A stretch of 64,000 nt of DNA. Source: Novosphingobium kunmingense. Lineage in GTDB: Bacteria; Pseudomonadota; Alphaproteobacteria; Sphingomonadales; Sphingomonadaceae. The DNA lies in assembly GCF_002813245.1 (NCBI RefSeq), contig NZ_PHUF01000004.1:436001-500000 (forward strand). Direction: 5' to 3'. Shown here piece by piece: positions 26,996 to 35,728 of this stretch (position 1 is its first letter; every line of letters begins with the position of its first letter). Under the pieces are notes generated by a model. The model was given only the letters and a program-made list of their open reading frames with translations, was not told where the DNA came from and ran no database searches. Both the position numbers and the translations under genes were made by a program.

Positions 26996-27703
26996 TCAGA
27001 TGTCTTGTCGCAGCCGTTCCTTGCCCAAACGGGTAGTGCCGTCCAGCGTGAAATCGCGCGGCATGACTGTCACGGCCAGCCGGTATCCTCCGTCCGCCAG
27101 GGTTTCGACCAGTCCCTCCATCCCGGCCAGGCGAAGCTTTGCGCGCAGGCGGCTGACGTGGACAGCCAGACTGTTGGTTTCCGGCCGGAACGACAGGCCC
27201 CAGACGTCGCGCAGCAACACATCCTGCGCGACGCCGAACCCGGGTACCTCGCTCAGCCGCCAGAGCAGGGCGAACTCGCGCGGGAACAACCGCAAGGGGC
27301 GATCCGCGACGAAACCCTCGCGCATCACGAGGTCCAGCGTCAACGCCCCCGCGCGCCGCCGGCGGTTTAGCGCCTGAGCCCGCTCGAGCACCTGTTCGGC
27401 CCGCACCTCCAGCTCCTCGAGCGACAATGCCCAGCCCAAGGCTTCGCCAAAGCCCAACCGCAGCAGCCGCGCACGTTCCAGTGGGTCGTCGATACCCAGC
27501 ACCAGCGTCAGCGGGCGCGGCGCGAGCCTGCCCCGAGTGAGCGCCAGCCAGCGATGAAACGGCAAGTCGTGCGGCAGCGCCAGGATCGGGCACGGATTGT
27601 CCTGCCCCGGTTGTGGCAGGGCGGGACGCAGCCGCCAGCCCAGCCGGCGCAGATCGAGCGCGGCGGGTATTGCGCCCGCCGCGATCCAGCAGAAATTACG
27701 CAA
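26996..27703 (-). CDS. atypical OmpR-type winged-helix regulator, receiver degenerate
   Basis: A 235-residue DNA-binding protein. Residues about 120-215 form an OmpR/PhoB winged helix (LRLFPREFALLWRLSEVPG, VWGLSFRPETNSLAVHVSRLRAKL, ETLADGGYRL). The N-terminal 110 residues have receiver-like length but no acidic pocket or phospho-acceptor Asp, so control by classical phosphorylation is unlikely. The start is probably TTG at 27703 with AGGGG upstream. No histidine kinase is adjacent. It may control the crotonase gene 20 bp downstream; this is inference. Confidence 0.8.
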   Translation of the reverse strand: MRNFCWIAAGAIPAALDLRRLGWRLRPALPQPGQDNPCPILALPHDLPFHRWLALTRGRLAPRPLTLVLGIDDPLERARLLRLGFGEALGWALSLEELEVRAEQVLERAQALNRRRRAGALTLDLVMREGFVADRPLRLFPREFALLWRLSEVPGFGVAQDVLLRDVWGLSFRPETNSLAVHVSRLRAKLRLAGMEGLVETLADGGYRLAVTVMPRDFTLDGTTRLGKERLRQDI

Positions 27704-27815
27704 GGCAAACAGTCCCCTGGCCGCCCTTCGTCAGGGCAAGCCCACCTGCTCGGCAAGAGCAGGCTGGGACGCAAACCCAATCGGCTTACAGGAACCACAT
27801 CGCAGGCGGCCGCGC

Positions 27816-29015
27816 TCAGGCCGCGGTGGTGTTGACGCCCATGCTGGCCAGATAACGGCGCACGTTGCGAGCCGCCTGGCGCAGGCGCTGCTCGTTTTCG
27901 ACCATGGCGATCCGGACAAAGCCTTCGCCTTCCTCGCCGTAGCCAACGCCGGGAGCGACCGCGACCTCGGCATGGGTCAGGAGTTGCTTCGAAAACTCGA
28001 GGCTGCCCATGTGTTGCAGCGCCGGGGGCAGCGGCGCCCAGGCGAACATCGAGGCCTTGGGGCTGGGGATTTCCCATCCGGCGCGGCCGAAGCTTTCGAC
28101 CAGCACGTCGCGGCGCTTCTGGTAGAGATTGCGGTTCATCTCGACGATGTCCTGTGGCCCATTGAGCGCGGCGCAGGCCGCCGCCTGGATCGGGGTAAAG
28201 GCACCGTAATCGAGGTAACTCTTCACCCGGGTCAGCGCGGCGATCAGCCCTTTGTTGCCGACCGCAAAACCGACTCGCCAGCCGGCCATCGAAAAGGTCT
28301 TGGACATCGAGGTGAACTCGACCGCCACATCCTTGGCGCCGGGCACCTGGAGGATCGAAACCGTCGGATTGCCGTCGTAATAAAGCTCGGAATAGGCGAG
28401 GTCCGACAGAACCCAGACCTTGTTCTCCTTCGCCCAGGCGACCAGCCGCTCGTAGAAAGCAAGGTCGACCGTTTCGGCGGTCGGGTTCGAGGGATAGTTG
28501 ACGATCAGGATCGACGGGCGCGGCACGGTGAAAGCCATCGCCCGTTCCAGTGAGCGCCAGTAGTTCTCGTCCGGGGTGGTCGGAACCGAACGGATCGTCG
28601 CACCGGCGATGATGAAACCGAAGGTGTGGATCGGGTAGCTGGGGTTGGGCGCCAGCACGACGTCGCCCGGCGCGGTGATCGCGGTCGCCAGGCTGGCCAG
28701 CCCTTCCTTGGAGCCCATGGTCATGACCACTTCGCTCTCGGGATCGAGATCGACCCCGAAGCGGCGACCGTAGTAGTTGGCCTGGGCCTTGCGGATGCCG
28801 GGAATGCCCTTCGACGCGGAATAGCCGTGAGCGTCGGGCTTTTGCGCCACCTCACACAGCTTGTCGATGACGTGGCTTGGCGGAGGCAGATCAGGGTTGC
28901 CCATTCCCAGGTCGATGATGTCCTTGCCCGCGGCGCGTGCTGCGGCCCGCATGCCGTTGACTTCGGCGATGACATAGGGCGGCAGTCGCTTGATGCGGTA
29001 GAACTCGTCTTCCAT
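27816..29015 (-). CDS. alaC: AlaC-like aminotransferase (class I/II, PLP)
   Basis: Pyridoxal-phosphate aminotransferase of the LL-DAP aminotransferase/AlaC group, probably interconverting alanine and pyruvate with glutamate. The 399-residue protein has IDLGMGNPDLPPP, the PLP-binding NYPSNPTAETV, SDLAYSELYYDG, the Schiff-base Lys in SMSKTFSMAGWRVGF, and the C-terminal Arg in FVRIAMVENEQRL. The ATG at 29015 follows GGAAAGG. It is divergent from the phaC gene. Confidence 0.88.
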   Translation of the reverse strand: MEDEFYRIKRLPPYVIAEVNGMRAAARAAGKDIIDLGMGNPDLPPPSHVIDKLCEVAQKPDAHGYSASKGIPGIRKAQANYYGRRFGVDLDPESEVVMTMGSKEGLASLATAITAPGDVVLAPNPSYPIHTFGFIIAGATIRSVPTTPDENYWRSLERAMAFTVPRPSILIVNYPSNPTAETVDLAFYERLVAWAKENKVWVLSDLAYSELYYDGNPTVSILQVPGAKDVAVEFTSMSKTFSMAGWRVGFAVGNKGLIAALTRVKSYLDYGAFTPIQAAACAALNGPQDIVEMNRNLYQKRRDVLVESFGRAGWEIPSPKASMFAWAPLPPALQHMGSLEFSKQLLTHAEVAVAPGVGYGEEGEGFVRIAMVENEQRLRQAARNVRRYLASMGVNTTAA

Positions 29016-29176
29016 GGGGCCTTTCCACTGTGCTCGCGCCACTTGCGGCGCGCGGGGCGCCTTATCGGGAATAGCACGGCAATGCGCCAGTTGTTTTCGT
29101 CCTACCTTGGGCCAGTCGAATTGCAGGCAATTGCAACGCTACGGTAATACTGGCAGGAGAAAGGCGGAGGAGCGGC

Positions 29177-31090
29177 ATGCAACCCGGTGCCGCACGGCTG
29201 TTCGGGACGGAGCCTTTACCTATGAACGAAAAGCCCTCCGATCCGGGATCCTTCATCGTCGAACTGTTCAAGATGCCGCAGACGCTGTTCGCGCCGATCG
29301 GTGCGGCCGCCGATCCAGCGCCGAAGGCGCAGGATCTGGCGCAATGGACCAGCGTAGCCCAGCGGATGCAGATGCTGTGGTTCGACTTCCAGCGCGAACA
29401 GATTGCGGCAAACGCGCAGAAGATGCCATCGATGCTTGGCGATCCGGGCAACTGGCTGGGCATCATGCAGGGCTGGGTAAAGGCGCTGCCGCTTTCCAGC
29501 CCCGATACGCAGAAGAAGATGTGGGAAGACAGCCTGGCGCTGTGGGAAGGTGTGCTGGGCCAGTACGGCATTGGTCCCAAGGCTGGCCAGGCCGGCGAAG
29601 GAGCGCCCGATTTGCCGCTCAAGGACCGGCGCTTTGCCGATCCCAAGTGGCGCGACCAGCCGTTCTACGCCCTGGTTCACCAGACCTACCTTATGCTGGC
29701 CGAACAGGTCATGGCGATGGTCGATGCGCTGGAAACCAACGATCCAGCCCGAACCGAGCAGCTCAGGTTCGCGGCCCGGACCCTGGTCGAGGCGTTGAGC
29801 CCGGCGCACTTCCCGCTGACCAACCCGCTGGTCGTCGAAAAGACCTTGGCGACCCGCGGCGAGAACCTGGTCTCGGGCATGGAGCACCTGCTGGGCGATC
29901 TCCAGCGCGGCCAGTTGACTCACGTCGATCCCGAGGCGTTCAAGCTCGGCGAGAACATCGCCACCACCCCGGGCAAGGTCGTCCACCAGACCCCGCTATA
30001 CCAGCTGATCCAGTACAGCCCGACCACCGACAAGGTGCTCGAGGTGCCGCTGGTGATCTTCCCACCGTGGATCAACCGGTTCTACATTCTCGATCTCAGC
30101 CCCCAGAAAAGCTTCATCCGCTGGGCGGTGGAACAGGGCCTGACCGTGTTTGTCGTGTCGTGGAAATCGGCCGACGAGAGCATGGCCGACGTGGTCTGGG
30201 ACGATTACATCCGCGCACAGATCGAGGCGATCGACACCGTTCGCGAGCGGCTCGGCGTCAAGAGCGTGCACACCATCGGCTATTGCGTGGCGGGAACCAC
30301 GCTGGCGGCAACGCTTGCCCTGATGGCGCGGCGGGGCGAGGCGAAGAAGGTGAAGAGCGCGACCTTCTTCACTGCCCAGGTCGATTTCGAGAACAGCGGC
30401 GAACTGAAGGTCTTCATCGACGACAAGCAGCTGGCAAGCCTCGACAGGCTGTCGGAACAGACCGGCTATCTCGATGGCCGCTACATGGCGGCGACGTTCA
30501 ACCTGTTGCGCGGCAACGACCTGATCTGGAACTACGTCGTCAAGAACTACCTGCTCGGCGAGGACTATCCGGCGTTCGACCTGCTCCACTGGAACGGCGA
30601 TGTGACCAACCTCCCGGCAAAGTGGCACAAGGCCTATCTCAAGGACCTCTACCGCGACAACAAGCTGGTCGTGCCCGACGCGATGATCGCGGACGGGACC
30701 CCGATCGATCTTACCCGGATCGAGACGCCCGCCTACATCCAGGCCGGGCGCGAAGATCACATCGCGCCGGCGGCCAGCGTGTGGAAGCTGATGCACCACC
30801 TGCGCGGGCCGAAGACCTTCCTTCTCGCCGGGTCAGGGCATATCGCCGGCGTGGTCAACCCGCCGTCGGCGAGGAAGTACCAGTACTGGACCAACGAGGC
30901 CCCGGCCGACACCTTCGACCAGTTCATTGCCGGCGCGACCGAGTCGCCGGGAAGCTGGTGGCCGCACTGGATCGAATGGATCCGCGCCTGCGACGATGCG
31001 GAGCTCGCGGCCAAGGGCAAGCGCGTGCCTGGCGGCAAGGGCGACACCGCGATCGAAGATGCGCCAGGCAGCTACGTCAAGGCGCGGTAA
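29177..31090 (+). CDS. phaC: class I polyhydroxyalkanoate synthase PhaC
   Basis: Polymerises (R)-3-hydroxyacyl-CoA into PHA at the granule surface. The 637-residue protein has an N-terminal PhaC_N domain (about 80-260) and an alpha/beta hydrolase catalytic domain. The lipase-like box GYCVAG carries the nucleophile Cys370, the Asp is in AGREDHIAP and the His in GSGHIAGVVNPP. It is somewhat longer than typical class I enzymes at the N-terminus. AGGAG sits 5 bases before the ATG at 29177; ATG at 29222 is an alternative. A phasin gene follows; phaA, phaB and phaR are not in the window. Confidence 0.96.
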   Translation: MQPGAARLFGTEPLPMNEKPSDPGSFIVELFKMPQTLFAPIGAAADPAPKAQDLAQWTSVAQRMQMLWFDFQREQIAANAQKMPSMLGDPGNWLGIMQGWVKALPLSSPDTQKKMWEDSLALWEGVLGQYGIGPKAGQAGEGAPDLPLKDRRFADPKWRDQPFYALVHQTYLMLAEQVMAMVDALETNDPARTEQLRFAARTLVEALSPAHFPLTNPLVVEKTLATRGENLVSGMEHLLGDLQRGQLTHVDPEAFKLGENIATTPGKVVHQTPLYQLIQYSPTTDKVLEVPLVIFPPWINRFYILDLSPQKSFIRWAVEQGLTVFVVSWKSADESMADVVWDDYIRAQIEAIDTVRERLGVKSVHTIGYCVAGTTLAATLALMARRGEAKKVKSATFFTAQVDFENSGELKVFIDDKQLASLDRLSEQTGYLDGRYMAATFNLLRGNDLIWNYVVKNYLLGEDYPAFDLLHWNGDVTNLPAKWHKAYLKDLYRDNKLVVPDAMIADGTPIDLTRIETPAYIQAGREDHIAPAASVWKLMHHLRGPKTFLLAGSGHIAGVVNPPSARKYQYWTNEAPADTFDQFIAGATESPGSWWPHWIEWIRACDDAELAAKGKRVPGGKGDTAIEDAPGSYVKAR

Positions 31091-31125
31091 GTCCATCATT
31101 TTGCAGCCACTGTTACAGTTATGCT

Positions 31126-31182
31126 GCACTGCACAAAAAATCCTTGACTTCGCATGTGCAATGCCTAGATTGTGCACTGCAA
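31126..31182. promoter_or_regulatory. TGC-rich operator repeats over the phasin promoter (PhaR-like)
   Basis: GCACTGCACAA (31126-31136) and TTGTGCACTGC (31170-31180) form a long inverted repeat, with a third TGC-rich unit GCATGTGCAATGC (31152-31164) between them. Repeats of this TGC-rich type are bound by PhaR, the PHA-responsive repressor of phasin genes in alphaproteobacteria. They surround and overlap the -35 and -10 hexamers, as repressor operators would. Confidence 0.6.
31144..31171 (+). promoter_or_regulatory. sigma-70 promoter of the phasin gene
   Basis: TTGACT (31144-31149) and TAGATT (31166-31171) are separated by 16 bp, close to the housekeeping consensus. They lie about 55 bp upstream of the phasin ATG and inside the TGC-rich repeats. 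Confidence 0.65.
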
Positions 31183-31226
31183 CATAAGCCGCGTCTTCCG
31201 ATTGCGGCAGGACAAGGATGTGACAG

Positions 31227-32027
31227 ATGGCCGATGCCACTGAAGCAAAGATCGACGCCGCAAAGGCCGAAGCTGCTGCGGAAAAGGCCTATGCCGCCGC
31301 TGCCGAAAAGGTCGAAGCGAAGCCGGTTGTCGAAGCCAAGGCCGAACCGGCACCTGCTCCGGCTGCACAGCCCGCGGCGCCCAAGGCTGCGGTAGCAAAG
31401 CCTGCTGCGGCCAAGCCGCCCGTCGCCAAGACGGCGAAGGTCAAGCCGGCAGCGAAGAAGCCTGCCCTCAAGAAGGCCGCCATCAAGCCGGCCCCCAAGA
31501 AGATTGTGAAGCCCGCCGTGACCAAGGCTGCCAAGCCCGCCGTCAAGGTGCCCACCCTGAACACGCTCAAGGAAACTGTCATGACCAAGACCAAGACCAC
31601 CGCCGAAGATTTCACCGCCAAGATCAACGACGCCGTTGCCGAAGCGCAGGACCGCGCCAAGGTTGCTTTCGAAAAGAGCAAGGCGCTGATGGGCGAAGCC
31701 GGCGAGTTCACCAAGGGCAACGTCGAAGCCATGGTCGAATCGACCAAGATCCTGGCTGCCGGCCTGCAGGACATGGGCAAGGACTATGTCGCCGAAGGCA
31801 AGAGCGCGATCGAAACCGTCCAGGCCGACATCAAGGACCTGGCTGCAGTGAAGACCCCCGCCGACTTCTTCAAGCTGCAGGGTGAGATCATGCGCCGCAA
31901 CTTCGATGCTGCCGTTGCCTCGGGTTCGAAGCATTCGGAAGCCGTCGTCAAGCTGGCCAACGAAGCCTTCGCCCCGCTGTCGACGCGCGTCAGCCTGGCG
32001 ATCGAAAAGGTCAAGCAGGCCGCCTAA
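31227..32027 (+). CDS. phasin-family PHA granule protein with Ala/Lys/Pro-rich N-terminus
   Basis: A 266-residue protein. Residues 115-266 are a helical phasin domain (ALMGEAGEFTKGNVEAMVEST, KTPADFFKLQGEIMRRNFDAAV) that coats PHA granules. Residues 1-112 are a low-complexity, strongly basic Ala-Lys-Pro tract (AKPAAAKPPVAKTAKVKPAA) resembling histone H1 tails, as in PhaF-like phasins where such tails bind DNA. Here the tail is N-terminal rather than C-terminal. A granule-nucleoid tether role is inferred. AAGGATG precedes the ATG. Confidence 0.88.
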   Translation: MADATEAKIDAAKAEAAAEKAYAAAAEKVEAKPVVEAKAEPAPAPAAQPAAPKAAVAKPAAAKPPVAKTAKVKPAAKKPALKKAAIKPAPKKIVKPAVTKAAKPAVKVPTLNTLKETVMTKTKTTAEDFTAKINDAVAEAQDRAKVAFEKSKALMGEAGEFTKGNVEAMVESTKILAAGLQDMGKDYVAEGKSAIETVQADIKDLAAVKTPADFFKLQGEIMRRNFDAAVASGSKHSEAVVKLANEAFAPLSTRVSLAIEKVKQAA

Positions 32028-32088
32028 GGCAGCCTCTGCCTGCAGCGCGGCGGTCCCTCTCCCCGCCGCCGCTGCGGGTTACCTGACC

Positions 32089-32130
32089 GGGCCGGACAGC
32101 CGCCGCGCTGTCCGGCCCGTTCGGCTTTTG
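32089..32130 (+). terminator. rho-independent terminator after the phasin gene
   Basis: A perfect 12-bp stem GGGCCGGACAGC/GCTGTCCGGCCC (32089-32100 with 32107-32118) with a 6-base loop is followed by GTTCGGCTTTT. It lies 60 bp after the phasin stop. The T-run is short, so it may be only moderately efficient. Confidence 0.7.
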
Positions 32131-32170
32131 GCAAGGCTTTTGCCGCAAAGGGTTGTAGTCCCCCCCGCCG

Positions 32171-32563
32171 ATGCGATATTTTGCGATGATGCAGTTCGAC
32201 CGATACCTGACTCCGACGCCGCCGCGCGCCGCCGACGAACCCGACAACGGGAGCGATGCGGGTGGGCAGAACCAGGTCGGTATCGCGACCAAGACGCGGG
32301 TCAAGCCCAAGAAACCCAGCCAGTTCAAGGTGCTGATGCTGAACGACGACTACACGCCGATGGAATTCGTCGTGATGTGCCTCAAGCGGTTCTTCGCGAT
32401 GGACCTCGAGCAGGCGACCCGGGTCATGCTCCACGTCCACCAGAAGGGCGTCGGCGTCTGCGGGATCTTCCCCTACGAAATCGCTGAAACCAAGGTGAAC
32501 CAGGTGATGGACTTCGCCCGGCAGAACCAGCACCCGCTGCAATGCACGCTGGAAAAGGCCTGA
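32171..32563 (+). CDS. clpS: ClpS, adaptor of ClpAP for N-end-rule substrates
   Basis: A 130-residue adaptor that delivers N-degron proteins to ClpA. The N-terminal 45 residues are a flexible tail. The core begins [20 protein letters not shown], with the substrate pocket Asn-Asp-Asp and the C-terminal [20 protein letters not shown] region. ATG at 32171 or 32186; neither has a clear ribosome site. clpA, often adjacent, is not seen; a VIT1-type gene lies 4 bp beyond the stop on the opposite strand. Confidence 0.95.
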   Translation: MRYFAMMQFDRYLTPTPPRAADEPDNGSDAGGQNQVGIATKTRVKPKKPSQFKVLMLNDDYTPMEFVVMCLKRFFAMDLEQATRVMLHVHQKGVGVCGIFPYEIAETKVNQVMDFARQNQHPLQCTLEKA

Positions 32564-32567
32564 CCGC

Positions 32568-33275
32568 TCAGGCGACACTCGTCCCGAACAGCCGCCCGAT
32601 CCCGTAAGTCGCAGCCATCGCCAGCGCGCCCCAGAACGCAACCCGCAGTACCGCGCGCCCGACCGGCGCCCCTCCCGCAGCCGCGCCGACCGCGCCGAGG
32701 AACATCAGGAAGACCAGCGCGGCAAGCGAGACGTAGAGCGGGATCTCCGTCAAGGGCAGCAGCCAGGCGGCAAGCAGCGGCAACGCCGCGCCGGCCGCGA
32801 AGGTCAGCGCCGAAGTGAAGGCGGCTTGCAACGGCCGCGCGCGGGTCGTCTCCGACAGGCCCAGTTCGTCGCGCGAATGGGCCGCCAGCGCGTCTTTCGC
32901 CATCAGCGCATCGGCAACCTCGAGCGCGAGGGCATCGGACAGCCCGCGCTCGCGGTAGATCGTGGCCAGTTCCTCGCGCTCCTGCTCGGGTCTGGTAGCC
33001 AGTTCGCCGCGTTCGCGCGCGAGGTCCGCCGCCTCGGTATCGGCCTGGCTCGACACAGAGACATATTCGCCCGCGGCCATCGACATCGCCCCGGCGACCA
33101 GCCCGGCCACGCCGGCGACCAGCACTTCGGGCTTGGCGCTCGCCGCGGCCGAGACGCCGACCATCAGGCTCGCGGTCGAGACGATGCCGTCGTTCGCGCC
33201 CAGTACGGCCGCGCGCAACCAGCCGATCCGCGCCACTGCATGGTTTTCCGTCGTCGTCTTCTGCTGTCCGTCCAT
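32568..33275 (-). CDS. VIT1/CCC1-family membrane transporter
   Basis: A 235-residue membrane protein of the vacuolar iron/manganese transporter family, moving Fe2+ or Mn2+. It shows the family signature LGANDGIVSTASLMVGV in the first membrane segment, MAAGEYVSVSSQADTEAADLARE leading into the cytoplasmic metal-binding helices (Glu-rich, residues 85-130), and three C-terminal membrane segments. The ATG at 33275 is preferred over the longer frame. Not linked to an obvious iron operon here. Confidence 0.87.
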   Translation of the reverse strand: MDGQQKTTTENHAVARIGWLRAAVLGANDGIVSTASLMVGVSAAASAKPEVLVAGVAGLVAGAMSMAAGEYVSVSSQADTEAADLARERGELATRPEQEREELATIYRERGLSDALALEVADALMAKDALAAHSRDELGLSETTRARPLQAAFTSALTFAAGAALPLLAAWLLPLTEIPLYVSLAALVFLMFLGAVGAAAGGAPVGRAVLRVAFWGALAMAATYGIGRLFGTSVA

Positions 33276-33412
33276 GACCTGCCCCGATTGTCGCAACGCC
33301 TTGTCCTTATGCCGGGGCGAAGCATCGCGCCAGCGGCACTTTTCGCGCTTTCGCCCACCGCGCCGGATGGTTATGGAAGGCCAGTCCCCCAAGCAGCGAT
33401 TGCCCGCAACAC

Positions 33413-34627
33413 TTGACGTTCCTTCCCGCCATCGATCGCTACATCCTGCGCCTGACGCTGGGGCCGATGGTGGCCGTGTTCCTGATCGCCGCCTCGCTGC
33501 TGATCCTCGACAAGATGCTCAAGCTGTTCGACTTCGTCGCGAGCGAGGGCGGACCGGTGGGCGTGGTCTTCCGGATGCTGGCCAACCTGCTTCCCGAATA
33601 TGCCAGCCTTGCGATCCCGCTGGGGCTGATGCTGGGCATCCTGATGGCCTTTCGCAAGCTTGCCACCAGCAGCGAACTCGACGTGATGCGCGCGCTCGGC
33701 CTCAGCTACACGCGCCTGCTGCGGATGCCCTATGCGCTGACCATCCTGCTTGCCGCGGTCAACCTGGTCATCGTCGGCTACCTCCAGCCGCTGTCGCGCT
33801 ACTGGTACGAACAGCTCGACTTCGAACTCCGCTCGGGCGCGCTTGGCGCCTCGATCAAGGTGGGTGAATTCACCACGCTGCAGGACAAGATGGCCCTGCG
33901 CATCGAGCAGAGCCGCGAGGAAGGCCGCCGCCTGATCGGCATCTTCGCGCGCGTAAACAGCCAACGTGGCGAGGTCCTGACGATCAGTGCGCGCGAGGGG
34001 CGGTTCCTGGCGCTCAAGGAAAACCCCAACACCATCATCCTGAGGCTGACCGACGGGCAGATCATCCAGGACGACCCCAAGCAGAGCGCCCGCGTGCTGA
34101 CCTTCACCCGCCACGACCTGCCGATCGACCTGCCCGCGATCGAGCGCTTCCGCGAACGCGGCGGGAAGGAACGCGAATACATCCTGCCCGAACTGATGAA
34201 AATCGGGTGGAGCCAGGACGCCACCAAGCAGATGAAGGACGAGACGCGGGCCAGCCTGTCCTACCGCCTTGTCGAGGTGGCGATGATGCTGCTGCTGCCG
34301 CTGCTGGCGGTCGCTCTGGCGATCCCGCCCAAGCGGTCGACCTCATCGCTTGGGTTGTTCGTATCGATCGTGATGGTCGTCGCCTATCACAAGATCAACG
34401 AATATGGCCAGGCCGTGGCCGCGCTCGGGCGCTTGTCGCCGATCCTTATCCTGTGGGGGCCCTTCGTGCTGTTTGCCGCACTGATCCTGTGGATGTACTG
34501 GCGCGTCGCCTACGTGCCGGGCGGCCAGCCGATCGGCGCGCTCGAGAAGTTCGCCAGCACGCTGGGCAAGCGCATCGGCAAGCTGATCCGGCGGCAGCGC
34601 GGCCTGCCGTCCGTGGAGACGGCGTGA
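33413..34627 (+). CDS. lptF: LPS export permease LptF
   Basis: Inner-membrane half of the LptB2FG extractor that moves LPS from the inner membrane into the Lpt bridge. The 404-residue protein has the N-terminal membrane pair (DRYILRLTLGPMVAVFLIAASLLIL), a periplasmic beta-jellyroll (about 130-270) and a C-terminal set of membrane segments (MLLLPLLAVALAIPPKR). The start is probably TTG at 33413, without an obvious ribosome site. Its stop overlaps the lptG ATG by one base. Confidence 0.92.
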   Translation: MTFLPAIDRYILRLTLGPMVAVFLIAASLLILDKMLKLFDFVASEGGPVGVVFRMLANLLPEYASLAIPLGLMLGILMAFRKLATSSELDVMRALGLSYTRLLRMPYALTILLAAVNLVIVGYLQPLSRYWYEQLDFELRSGALGASIKVGEFTTLQDKMALRIEQSREEGRRLIGIFARVNSQRGEVLTISAREGRFLALKENPNTIILRLTDGQIIQDDPKQSARVLTFTRHDLPIDLPAIERFRERGGKEREYILPELMKIGWSQDATKQMKDETRASLSYRLVEVAMMLLLPLLAVALAIPPKRSTSSLGLFVSIVMVVAYHKINEYGQAVAALGRLSPILILWGPFVLFAALILWMYWRVAYVPGGQPIGALEKFASTLGKRIGKLIRRQRGLPSVETA

Positions 34628-35724
34628 TGCTCGCCTCGATGTTCCCTTCGCGCACGCTGACGTCCTACCTCGCCAAGCTGTTCATCGGCCGCATTCTGGG
34701 CGTGCTGGTGCTGCTGGTGATCGTGCTGCAGGCGTTGCAGCTCCTGTCCGAAAGCGGCGATATCCTGGCTGTGCCCGGCAACGGCCAGGCCGAAATCTGG
34801 CGCTTCGTGCAATTGAACGTGCCGCAGCTGATCGCACGATTCCTGCCTTATTCGGTGCTGCTGGCGACGCTGTTCACCTTCTGGCCGCTGAACCAGAACA
34901 GCGAGGTGATCGCCATGCGCGCCGCCGGCCTGTCGGCACACCAGGTGCTGGCGCCGCTGCTGCTGGTGGCAGGGGCCGTGTCGCTGGTCAGTTTCGTGTT
35001 CAACGAGACGGTCGTCGCCAAGAGCACCGGGACCCTCAAGACCTGGGGCGAGCTCAACTATTACCCGATTCCCGCCGAAACCGGCACGCGGTCCAACGTC
35101 TACCTGCGCGACGGGAACGATATCCTGGCTGCGCGGACCGTTTCGGGCAGCGGCGCGGCGACGGTGATGGAAGACGTCACCTTCTACCGCCGCGATTCGG
35201 GCGGTATGGTCCTGCAGCAGCTGCGCAGCGCGCGAGCAACCTATGCCAACCCCGGCTGGACGCTCCAGGCCCCGACCGCCTTCGACGTCGCGCAGACCGC
35301 GACGCAGAAGCTCGGCAACACGGTCGTCGCGCCGACGCTTACCCCGGCGCAGGTCGCGATCAGCCGGGTCGATCCCGATGGCGAGAACATCGTGACGCTG
35401 GGTCAGCAGATCGGTGCGCTGCGCGATGCCGGACGCCGCACCGACGCGCTCGACGGGAAGTGGTGGCACAAGATCTCGGGCCCGCTTTCGGCGCTGCTGA
35501 TGCCGCTGCTCGGCTCGGTCGCGGCCTTCGGCCTCGCGCGGTCGGGCCAATTGCTGGTTCGCGCGATCGTCGGCATGGCGCTGGGCTTTGCCTATTTCGT
35601 GGTCGACAACGCCGCACTCGCCATGGGCAACTTCGGCGGCTACCCGCCGTTGATCGCGGCCTGGGCGCCCTTTCTGCTGTTTGCCCTGGTCGGCGAAACC
35701 GTCTTGGTCCGCACCGAGGAATGA
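34627..35724 (+). CDS. lptG: LPS export permease LptG
   Basis: Partner of LptF in the LPS ABC exporter. The 365-residue protein repeats the same layout: two N-terminal membrane helices, a periplasmic domain (about 100-250), and four C-terminal helices. FWPLNQNSEVIAMRAAGLSAHQVL is the coupling region that contacts LptB. The start is ATG at 34627 overlapping the lptF stop; GTG at 34624 is also in frame. lptB is not in this window. Confidence 0.92.
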   Translation: MLASMFPSRTLTSYLAKLFIGRILGVLVLLVIVLQALQLLSESGDILAVPGNGQAEIWRFVQLNVPQLIARFLPYSVLLATLFTFWPLNQNSEVIAMRAAGLSAHQVLAPLLLVAGAVSLVSFVFNETVVAKSTGTLKTWGELNYYPIPAETGTRSNVYLRDGNDILAARTVSGSGAATVMEDVTFYRRDSGGMVLQQLRSARATYANPGWTLQAPTAFDVAQTATQKLGNTVVAPTLTPAQVAISRVDPDGENIVTLGQQIGALRDAGRRTDALDGKWWHKISGPLSALLMPLLGSVAAFGLARSGQLLVRAIVGMALGFAYFVVDNAALAMGNFGGYPPLIAAWAPFLLFALVGETVLVRTEE

Positions 35725-35728
35725 CCCC

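Noticed and set aside
27749..27770. A hairpin (CCTGCTC...GAGCAGG) between alaC and the winged-helix gene
   Set aside because: No T-run follows on either strand, so I do not call it a terminator; it may be chance.
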